Shown: positions 1 through 9,800 of the stretch, in pieces
Position numbering within the stretch: position 1 is the first letter of the stretch
Layout of the letters: each line of letters opens with the position of its first letter
DNA from: a virus
Strand: one strand, 5' to 3'
Virus record (IMG/VR): IMGVR_UViG_3300031857_000342
Span: 1-46,905 of that record
DNA length: 46,905 bases
Notes under the pieces: model-generated
The model's input: only the letters and a program-made list of their open reading frames with translations
Told to the model about the DNA's origin: nothing
The model's database searches: none
Program-made: the position numbers and the translations under genes

Positions 1-3000
1 GTGCATATTGACTTAATCTAGCAGCTGTTTGTAATGTTGTTTCCCAAGTGCTAGGAGTTACTTTATGTGTTATTTTAGTTACTGTAAACGTTATATCCCA
101 TGCTTCATTGTAGTGTTTGGGTATAAGTGATGTTTTGAGAACATCACCGAATTTAAAACCATTTATACCATCTATTGTTGCACTAAATTCTATAGGGTAG
201 ATAGCTTTATTCAACCAATGTGCATCGGTAACTTCATCGGGTGGAAGTCCTGAAGCCAATCTTTTGTATTTTATGAGTGATCCCCTATATGTTTCTGACC
301 ACGCTGAGTTCCATCCTGAACTTGCTAATGTCCTTTCAGCAGTCTGCATTTCTTCTAATGTCTTTTTATATTCGTCTCTATATTCTTTTATGTTAGTATA
401 CCCACCCAAATTAAGTTGGTTGTCCAAGTTAACGATTCCAGCACCGTCACCTTGACCACTTATTAACGCAGTACCACCTCTTGCTGCTATGTAAGCAGCG
501 GATGCCATCTCTTTTGATGGTCTTGAAACAACAGTCACATTACGTAATAACGGGCGTATAACGGTTGCGTCAAACCAAAACGGTTCTACAGTATCAACTC
601 CGTTTAATTGTGTTACCTTTTTTGCCAAATTGGTATCTTCTATTGATAATATAGCCCTTTGTCTTTTTTCTGAAAAGCCGTAACCAAATTTTGATTTTAC
701 AAGTGATTCGGGTTCGTCAAAAAGTATAGCTGTCAATTCATATATGTCACCTGTAGCAGCACTCACCAAACCTAATATTTCATCGAAAAATTTTGTTATG
801 TTTTTGAATGATATATTTTTTCCACCATCATCAATAAAAGTACCGTATATTCTTTTTATAACATCAACACCGATTAAAATGTTTCCAAGGTTAATAACAT
901 CGGATTCCACTCTTGTTTCTCTAATGTTCTTTTCGGAATTCCATCTACCGAAATGACGTAAAAATTGGTTATTATCTTGATTTTCACCGACAAGGTTTGT
1001 TCCTTCTGAATTGAATGGTACTATACTGCCGTATGCACCCATATTTTTATCTGGGAAAAATACATCTATAGGATTTGCAGATTTAACTAATGGGTTGTAT
1101 TGTGTTTCATTATTGAAAGCCTGCATTGTAAATAGACTATAAAATAGATCTTTATCCACATTGTCTTCTTCAAACCTTGATACTAATATATTTGCAAAGT
1201 TTACTAATGAACCCAATCTAACATACCAAAAAATCTTATCACGAACAACAATTGGTTCGGTTGTTCCATCGGGTGTTGCCCCATTAGGTGCTGTCCCATC
1301 TGGTGTTGTTCCATCAGGCGTTGTTCCATCAGGTGTTGCTGTTTCTATCGGTGTATTATTTGTTGCATTTGGATCAACTGTTGCATCTGTTTCTTTTTTT
1401 ATACCACCTTCAAATGAATCCACTTCAGCATCCGTTTTAACCGCTCTACCAACTAATCGCTTTTCCATGAAAGTTGTTGTTTGAAATTGACCTTTGGTGT
1501 TAAAATTTTCAACTCTTATACGTAAAACAGCTTCTTTATCCCCCTCAGTTTTTGGAGAAAACTGTATAAAAAATGTATCTTCCGTTTCTTTATTTTTAGA
1601 TATAGTATTGTTTTCAAATTTTACAATACTAAAAGCAGAAGCATTTTTACCATCGATATAATATCCATCTTTAGGTGCTATTCTTGAAAAAAGTTTATCA
1701 TTATCTTTGCCAACTTTTATTTGTATTGGTCTTGGGTTGCTATTTGTTTTTATTTTTTGTTTACCAAAATCAACCGTATCAGACCTTTCTATTGACTTCG
1801 TTTTCCCTTCTAAATGGATAGTTACCCATTCACCTTGAAATAAGTTGTTAGATTGATTATAAAATTCAAAATAAAATGCTATTCTTGCCTTTTCGCTTTT
1901 GGTATAGCGTTTTGGCATATAAGCTATTTTTATGTAATATTCCTGTTCACCATCTTCTTGATAGTCACTAAGTCTTTTAACAAATGCACTTAACCCAAGT
2001 GTAGACACTGCACCAGCCGTCCTTAAACGTGGTTGAAACCCAGCCTTGTACAGTACATCACCAGTTGTATAATTACTATCTTTAAAGTCTGCAATATTTC
2101 TTTGTACATCTAAAACTCTAAATGTTCCTGAGTTATCGTAAGACCAATTTCCATAATCATCACTACCACCTGGACCAACGGTTGGGTTTGATATAGCTAT
2201 TTCTTTTAACACAGCTTTAACTGTATCTTTGAAATTTGGTTTTACTTTTAATATTATTATACTCGATTTGCCGATGTCTGTTTCTGGTATCGAAAAGGTT
2301 TGATTATCATTACTTTTACCCGGATAATTTCCGTCTTTTTTATTTGGATCATCATCTTTTAAATGCTGTTTAGCAAAATGACCATATCTACTTGTAACAT
2401 GATATGTGAATTTTCCTTCGTTAACTTCCTTAGAATTTTGAACAAAAAAGTGTTGATTCACATAATCCAATGGATCTACTTTTGTTAAATCATAACCATT
2501 TCCCTTTTTCTTTTCTTCACCCTCACCAAACCCGAATGCGTTTTTAATAGCGTCAACTATACCACCTTCAGTTGGAGCGCCTTCAATCACACCATCATCT
2601 GTAGGCGTTGTTTCTGTTCCACCACCACCATCGGAACCTGTTATGTTAATAACTATCTGTTCTAATTCTTCAACTTCACTCGATGGCAAACATATAGCAA
2701 AGTAATCCATCAACTTTGATGGTGTTTTATCAAGTGGATAATATGATATTTCACCCTGTTTTAGAGTTTGTGTTTGTATTGATAAGTCTTTATCTATAAC
2801 AGATATTAGATTCAATCCTTTTATTTCCGTTGAAAATGGATCATTTAATTTAACAATATCAGTTTGATCGGTTTCAACTACTGTCTGATCACCTGATAAC
2901 CCCAATGCAATAGTGGTTACTGAAACAATATCTACTTCAGCTGAAATTGATAGGTTGGTATTGAATGACCAATTAAATCCATAAATTATGCCCTTAAATT

Positions 3001-3517
3001 CTAAACTATTGACTTCGGGAATTTCCGCATATTCACTCCAACCAAATGCTATTTGCACTTCATTTCCAGGAGTAAACAATATTCGTTGCATGGTTTCTAA
3101 CTCGAATCCCGTCAAAGTTAATTCGGGAAAAAATACAAATGAGAATTTACCCTTTAGCAAAGATCCACGTAAACCTTGATTTGAAATATCTATTCCAGTC
3201 ACTAATGGATATTTTGGTTGATTACGTTGTTCCCCATACAAAGATAATTTACCACGTTCATTTGAATTTAAATTGCCTATTTTATCTTCTTCAAAACCAA
3301 TTTTAAATTCCTTTCTTTGTTTGTTTTCCCAATAATAGGCAGTTATGTGTGCCCAAGGCATCTTTTGATAAGGCCATGATATGCTTTTGGTGTTGGTACT
3401 GCGTACCTCTGAAGCGTAGGCACCAGCCCTACTTTCCATTTCTACTCTAATATCGGGAAATACTTCTAAATAAAACGGATTTATGTAACGATTTACGGGT
3501 GATTCATAGTATGGCAT
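1..3517 (-). CDS. Baseplate hub-like structural protein, 3'-truncated by window edge
   Basis: This frame is open from the ATG at 3517 to the first base of the window, giving at least 1172 residues with the C-terminus outside. It starts MPYYESPVNRYINPF two bases after the stop of the LysM gene, with GGAGT in that gene's last codons as ribosome binding site. The N-terminal 250 residues are beta-rich, with a TPGNEVQIAFGW segment like the hub domains of contractile tails. Near the window edge, a segment ending FTVTKITHKVTPSTWETTLQ resembles the end of late-control-D/gp27-type hub proteins. Between them are a Gly/Glu linker (around residues 310-340) and a short PDGTT repeat (around 725-755). LysM protein followed by hub is the usual order in contractile phages. 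The hub role is inferred from context and these motifs; it could be another large baseplate protein. Confidence 0.65.
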   Translation of the reverse strand, partial: MPYYESPVNRYINPFYLEVFPDIRVEMESRAGAYASEVRSTNTKSISWPYQKMPWAHITAYYWENKQRKEFKIGFEEDKIGNLNSNERGKLSLYGEQRNQPKYPLVTGIDISNQGLRGSLLKGKFSFVFFPELTLTGFELETMQRILFTPGNEVQIAFGWSEYAEIPEVNSLEFKGIIYGFNWSFNTNLSISAEVDIVSVTTIALGLSGDQTVVETDQTDIVKLNDPFSTEIKGLNLISVIDKDLSIQTQTLKQGEISYYPLDKTPSKLMDYFAICLPSSEVEELEQIVINITGSDGGGGTETTPTDDGVIEGAPTEGGIVDAIKNAFGFGEGEEKKKGNGYDLTKVDPLDYVNQHFFVQNSKEVNEGKFTYHVTSRYGHFAKQHLKDDDPNKKDGNYPGKSNDNQTFSIPETDIGKSSIIILKVKPNFKDTVKAVLKEIAISNPTVGPGGSDDYGNWSYDNSGTFRVLDVQRNIADFKDSNYTTGDVLYKAGFQPRLRTAGAVSTLGLSAFVKRLSDYQEDGEQEYYIKIAYMPKRYTKSEKARIAFYFEFYNQSNNLFQGEWVTIHLEGKTKSIERSDTVDFGKQKIKTNSNPRPIQIKVGKDNDKLFSRIAPKDGYYIDGKNASAFSIVKFENNTISKNKETEDTFFIQFSPKTEGDKEAVLRIRVENFNTKGQFQTTTFMEKRLVGRAVKTDAEVDSFEGGIKKETDATVDPNATNNTPIETATPDGTTPDGTTPDGTAPNGATPDGTTEPIVVRDKIFWYVRLGSLVNFANILVSRFEEDNVDKDLFYSLFTMQAFNNETQYNPLVKSANPIDVFFPDKNMGAYGSIVPFNSEGTNLVGENQDNNQFLRHFGRWNSEKNIRETRVESDVINLGNILIGVDVIKRIYGTFIDDGGKNISFKNITKFFDEILGLVSAATGDIYELTAILFDEPESLVKSKFGYGFSEKRQRAILSIEDTNLAKKVTQLNGVDTVEPFWFDATVIRPLLRNVTVVSRPSKEMASAAYIAARGGTALISGQGDGAGIVNLDNQLNLGGYTNIKEYRDEYKKTLEEMQTAERTLASSGWNSAWSETYRGSLIKYKRLASGLPPDEVTDAHWLNKAIYPIEFSATIDGINGFKFGDVLKTSLIPKHYNEAWDITFTVTKITHKVTPSTWETTLQTAARLSQYA
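1257..1345 (-). repeat. Short in-frame tandem repeat encoding (T/A)PDGT units
   Basis: Five near-identical 15-base units, reading CCATCAGGTGTTGTT on the plus strand, encode PDGTT, PDGTT, PDGTA, PNGAT and PDGTT in the hub-like protein. This looks like a flexible Pro/Gly/Thr linker between two structured parts, of the kind that changes length by slippage. Confidence 0.8.
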
Positions 3518-3519
3518 AC

Positions 3520-3852
3520 TTATCTACTCCTATTGAACTCCGTCATTATTTCTGAAATACCCATAGCGTCTTCATATGGTATTCGTATTATTTCGCCAGG
3601 TGGAACATACATACTGCCTTTTCCTAAATTATTTGCTCTTGCAATAACATACCAAAGAGTTTCGTCTCCGTAAAATTCCTTTGCTAAAAGATCTAATCTA
3701 TCACCATCTTGTGATATTATTTGAGTATCATTATCAGTTAGAAATTCGGGATACATTATTGTTGATAAACGTCTCACGTGGTATTCTTTTCCCTGTGAAT
3801 CGATTTTCTTTATATTTTCCAATAATCTTGAATCTTGGTATCTCTTTACCAT
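3520..3852 (-). CDS. LysM-domain baseplate protein (gp53/gpX-like)
   Basis: A 110-residue protein. The C-terminal two thirds match a LysM-type fold: GDRLDLLAKEFYGDETLWYV (about residues 50-70), an ARANNL helix, then YVPPGEIIRIP. Such a domain occurs in T4 gp53 (baseplate wedge) and in the P2-type tail protein X, both small baseplate proteins. I chose ATG 3852 because AGGTG lies six bases upstream; a GTG at 3861 would extend the frame by three residues but overlaps that binding site. It sits between the giant repeat protein (24-base gap) and the hub-like gene (2-base gap), so all three are probably co-translated. Whether this LysM touches peptidoglycan or only neighbouring tail proteins cannot be told from sequence. 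Confidence 0.75.
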   Translation of the reverse strand: MVKRYQDSRLLENIKKIDSQGKEYHVRRLSTIMYPEFLTDNDTQIISQDGDRLDLLAKEFYGDETLWYVIARANNLGKGSMYVPPGEIIRIPYEDAMGISEIMTEFNRSR

Positions 3853-3875
3853 AAATATCACCTATAATTAAAATA

Positions 3876-6800
3876 TTACTTATTTGGATTTATTATGTAT
3901 GTCACATTATCCAATCCATCTTCACCTTTCTTTTTACCCGAAAATCCAGTGTTGACGTGTGTTTGTTTTCCTTTTGTATTCTTTATGTTGGTATCTCTAT
4001 TATATCTACGACGCCAAATATCTATTGGTGTATCACCACCCGAAATTGTTATCACAGGTTTTTCAGAAGTACCTTCCAATTGAAAATGCTGTTTAGCATC
4101 TAATAATGGATCGAACCAAACGTTATATGTTTGTTGAGCAACGCCTTGAGTCTCGTCTGGATTTTGTATTCTATATGATTTATGCCAAGCAAGTCTCTTT
4201 GTTAAATCGGCTGCAAACGGTAATTCTAATTTAGTTTTGGAGTTGAACGCCCCGATACTTAATCCTGGAGGACGTATTGGGCCAGTGCTCTTTGGCCATC
4301 CTGTGTATGTTTCACCGACACTCTTTCCACCCTCCTCTATAAATCTATTACCTGTGAAGTAATGTGGACCAACTCTCCAAAACTTAGTACCATCTTTTCT
4401 GTAACAGTATTCTGACTTATCGCATTCGGGTAGTTCTGGGTTACAGTCAAAACTTGGTTTATAGTTACAAGAATCAGCTCCTTCTATTATCTCAAATATA
4501 ACTCGTCTATTCTGTTGTTTTGCCCATCTATTTTTAGATTCTGGTTTGTATGCCTCTTTGTAATCACCAAATCCCATACCAACGGGAACCAATCTATTAG
4601 AAGCTATTCCACATTCTTCTATAAGCAAATTACATACCGTTACAGCTCTTGCCATAGATAACAATTTATTATAAGCAAAGTTATCAGCCTCTCTTGAACA
4701 ATACGCCTTTACATTGACACGTATATTCGGACATTCATTTAACCAATTTGCAACTTGAATTACTGCTCGTCTTGATTCGGGAGTTATTTCACGGTCCTCA
4801 TCAAAGCAAAAATCTATTTTGCAAATACAAATCTTCTCCGGCAAATTAGGAGGAGCGGTTGTAGGTGGTGGCGTTGTTGGTGGCGGTGTTGTTGGTGGTG
4901 GTGTTGTTGCTTCGCCTCCAGGTCCACCTGCTGTTATTGTTCTCTTTTTAGGAACTGGTGGAGGTGGTGGCGGTGGTATTACCGCACACAATAAAGCGTT
5001 CATAGGATGTGTAACTGGTAAATCATCATGTGTTCTGAAGTAATTAACACGGTCATCACTCCTTGGAACCAAACCTGTTTCAACGGATGTTCCACCCGTT
5101 GTATCATCGAATAATGAATAGAACACACAATCCCACTGTGGTCTGTATATGTTAAATGTCACAAATGTGCATTGAACTAAAATAGTTTTTGGCAATTCCA
5201 AAGCACCTGGTTTTGATAATGGTCCTATATTACGATCTGATATATTTAAATCTTCAGCTAATTTTGCAGTTTCCCACGTAGTCATTGTATTATCAAAAGT
5301 ATACGTCAGTGAACTTATAAATCCTGGGAATTTACGATAAAGATTACCGATGTTTAATCTACATATAGGTGCCTTCATAAATCCTGGATCTACATAGTCA
5401 GGTGTAGTCCATGAAGCAAGCATGTTTAATTTACGCCATGTTGCTTTTAATTCGTCACGAGTTCCTGTATGTACTGTGAATCCAAATGATATTTCTCTTT
5501 CGTAACTGTCATAAGAATAAACAGGATCGGCTCTACCAATATATTTAATTGGAGTCCACGTTGGTTTGTGGTTATCCAAAATAGTATCGATGTAAGCACG
5601 AAATACTATAGCTTCAGTTGGCTTATTTTCAGAAGCAATCAAATCTACACCTGAGAAGTAAAACTGTATTAGGTCTTGTGAACCTAACATTTGATTTCCA
5701 TACGGTGAAGTTTTTTCGTAAACATTATTAACATTTATATTCTGTTCAGACCGCTTCCAATCTATTATGTTTATTCTATCGCCTCTGAAGAAAGTTGCTG
5801 TTGGATTACCATTCTCTCTTTCAGCCTGTTCTCGTTTAAGTATTTCGGGTTTAGTATTTGGATATGCACCATATTTTCTATTAGCAGGCTGATTATTTTG
5901 TTTACTGCCACTCGCAAATGAGTCCGCAGCTGCACGTGAAAGACCCGAAGTATAATGTATATTGCTAATGTACGGTAAATTCTTTCTATATCCAGGAAGA
6001 CCTGGGTCACCGAATCCAGTACCATCGCCTCTTAATTCCACTCCATATTTTTTATAATTTACAACTCTTGGATCGGTTGAAAAATACTCAGTACCATCTA
6101 TTATCTTATCTCTAAAGTCAGTTGGTTGAGAAGCACTCCACCAAGCATTTGAACTCCGTGTCTCACCTAATTGACTATATCGTGTTGTTTTGTACTTTAA
6201 TAATGGATTTACATTTTTAGCAGATTCATCAATATCAGGTCCATTTGATAAAGATCTGTTACCCTCTCTAAAATTTTCACCCAAAGCACTTAAAGCACTG
6301 AACCTTTCATATGGATTTGGGTATTTAAAATCAAATGTTTTTAATGCTTTTAGTGTTTGTACAGTTTCACTGTTAATTGCTACTTCACTGAGTGGATATG
6401 CTTCATTTGCAGCTGTCCCATCGAAATTACCATTTACATAAGAATCCCAAGTTGGACCACCAACTATTATTGTAGACGCATTTCTTGGTGAAGACGCTGT
6501 TTTTCTTAAATTTAAAGTAGCAGCTGCTAACACTAACCCATATACTCTTGAATTTTTAGTAGCCCAATCGTCTTTTAATTTTGCACCATAACTTAGTTTG
6601 TCTACTGTTTTACCAACCAATACATCGTATTTTGATTTTGCACTTCCAAAATACATCTCACTATAAAGATTTTCACCTTCTCGGTAAGCATTTTCACTTG
6701 TTACAGCTTTATATCTACTGTTAACTGTTGGAGGTATAAATTCAAAGGGTTTTAATTTTTCAATAAGAGTTTTTGTTTTATCGTTTATAGGTATCTTATT

Positions 6801-9800
6801 GTATTCAGCTTCTATTACAACATCACCTTCAAATTTTCTATGTATACCCTCTAATTTTTGATTCAACGTTAATGAACCTAATATACCTAAAGAAAATTCA
6901 TTTTGATCCTGTGGGTTTAGTACAACTTGTTGAGTTTCTCCGTCAGGCAATCTACCCAACAAATAATCGCCATATGAGAATCTTGATATTAAATTTACAT
7001 CACTTCTTATTAAATTTGAGGTGAAAAAGGTTTCAGAAGCTAACTCCAACAAATCTTTTCTTGGTGTTATGTTCTCACTTATAACACGGCGTCCTCTTTC
7101 CTTTATTGGTATTTGTTTAAAACCAAAGACATCTAATTCTTCGATTCTACGTTTATCGTATTTGTTTAATGGTACTTTAAATTCTGTTTTGTCTATTATC
7201 TGTCTTCCATCTACAAATTTTGGCAGCAGTCCTGATGATACAATCCCAACGGTTGAACCTAACATAACACCATACGCATTTCCGTATTTTGTTGATTCAC
7301 CATCTGTTTCACCGAATAGTCTATCGTAATATGTTTTTTTATTTTTGGACCCTACAAAGAATATTTCGTCAAATATACTTTCATTTTTATCTCGGTATGG
7401 TATGTAACCACCGTTTATAGCTTTAAATCTCTCCGTTGTAGTTGGTTTTTTAAAATCAAAAACTTTAGATGCACCAATACGTTGTCTTGTTATTAACTGT
7501 ATTTTTGAATCCGCAGAATTTATTTTATTTTTTCTACTGTCAGAAAATGATGGTGTATAGAGTTGACTATCGGCTGTGGTGCTTGCATTCCGTGGTGATG
7601 GAGCTACTTGTGTTATAGAAAGCATAGCTGCATCTAAAATTAAACCATGCATATCACCGTCATATTTTTCAATTTGACGTAATAACATTTCAGAATATGT
7701 ATCAGTCTGACGGTTTCCACTGTCATATCTCGCTGAGAAAAATACTTCGCGGTCTAATCCTAAAGTTACATTTACTTGCTCTGGAATATAATTGGTTGAA
7801 TTTACAATCTTAAATGGATGAGTTGCTCTATTAATTGTTGTACCAAAAAATCCTAATAAAGATCCAGGCCCACCGTGTGACGATGATATTCTATTTATTT
7901 CTAACTGAGTATTTTGTTTTGGTAATGTGTTCTGTCTTATTGGATCGTATGAATTTGGCAATAACTCTTTAACCAAACCAATTAATCTATTATAGTTATT
8001 ATCAGCTGAATCTGAAAATTCATCAAAGTAACTGTACTTATCTGAATTCAAAGCTCTGTCTATAGCAACACGTTCATATCTACCGAACACACCATCCATC
8101 ATTATACCATGACGAGCGTATCTATTACCCAAAGGACCGACTTCTAAAACATTTCTAGGTATTGAAAGTGGATTGTAAAATTGACTTGGTGCCTTCGTTG
8201 ATATTATGCTTGGTAGATTTAAAAAACTATCAATTGGATTATTAGCAGTTGGTTTATCAACATTAGGATTCATAGCCTGAAGGCCTGATTGTTTTATGTT
8301 GAAAAGTATACCTCTACCCGACAATAGAAACTTACCGATTCGTACTGAATCTAATAAAGCACTTATTGTGTTGTTTACTATACCACCACGAACCAAACCA
8401 TCATCAAACGGGAACATAGAAACCGATTCAGGTCCATGTAATGAATCATCTACAAATGGTTGTCTTAATCCAAATATATCGGTATTATATGCCTCATCTC
8501 TTAATCTATATTTCTTTTGTAGTCTTTCTATTAATGTATCTGACTGATTTCCAGAAAACGGTACTTGTAGTGGTAATGAGTTACTATTAGCCCAACTTTC
8601 AATTGTTCCGTCAACGGTTGATGGTCTTATATCAACACCCCCACCTGAAGTATATCTCTTTGTAAATCCAGGAGCAGTTGGGTTTATTCTAACACGATTA
8701 GTTGCTACATTCAAGTTAAATTTTTGTAGTATTACCGCCGGTGTTTGGATGTCTAATGTTGACCTAAATCCGGATATAGTTTTTCCACCAAATGTAGCGG
8801 GTGCAAATTGTTCTAAGTTACTTGTTTGAAGTGGTTGTAATAATTGTCTAAATGTTGTCAAACCAAATCTTTGAGCTCGTTGTCCTACACCTTGAATACG
8901 AAGTATATTAGCATTAAATCTTGGATTTATTATTGGATAGGCTGTTCCATCGAATTGAGACATGTTCACCATGAATCCAAATCTTGTTGTGTTTGTGAAT
9001 CCAAAGAAATTAGTTGTTCTAATTGAATATGGATCTAAACCGTCCCAATCAAAATTAGTAGCACCTGGTGCTAAAAAGTTTACAGAACCACCCAAAACTG
9101 GATTAAATCCTACTGCCAATCTATAAGCGGTTGTTCCACCACTCAAGTCAGCAAATGTGTGGAATCCACGTGTGGTGCTTACATTGTTTAAATCAAAGAA
9201 ATTAACAGCAGGAGCATTATTACGCAAACCGTTCCAATCAAATGTAGTTGCACCTGGTGCTAAGAGGTTGTTACCTATTGTTCCAGTATTATACCGTGTA
9301 TTTTGACGTGTTGTTGCAAACGAATGGAATCCCGCTAATGTGTTTATATTATTTGGATCGAAGAAGTTAACGGTTGGAGCGTTCTGTCTTCCACCATTCC
9401 AATCCAAGAAAGAAGCATTATCTGTCAATCCAAATCCACCACCCTGCAATCTTCTTGTTTGGTATGATGTTGGTTCACCTGTTTGCGAAAATGTATGGAA
9501 TCCACGAGTTGTACTTCTGTTTGCTAAATCAAAGAAGTTAACCGCAGGAGCACCTGGTTGTTGTGCTGTATTTACTAAGAATGGGCTATCCCAATCAAAT
9601 GCTGAAGCAAATGGATCTAATACTGATGTCAGTCCAACTTGTGTAGTTCTATACGATGTGTCAAATGTTCTTGCAAAGGTATGGAATCCACGTGGAACAG
9701 CATACGATGGAAAGAAATCAACGGCTGGAGCAAATGTACTTGAACCGTTCCAATCAAATCTTGATGTATTTGCTCTCAGTGCTATTACATTTCCCGATTG

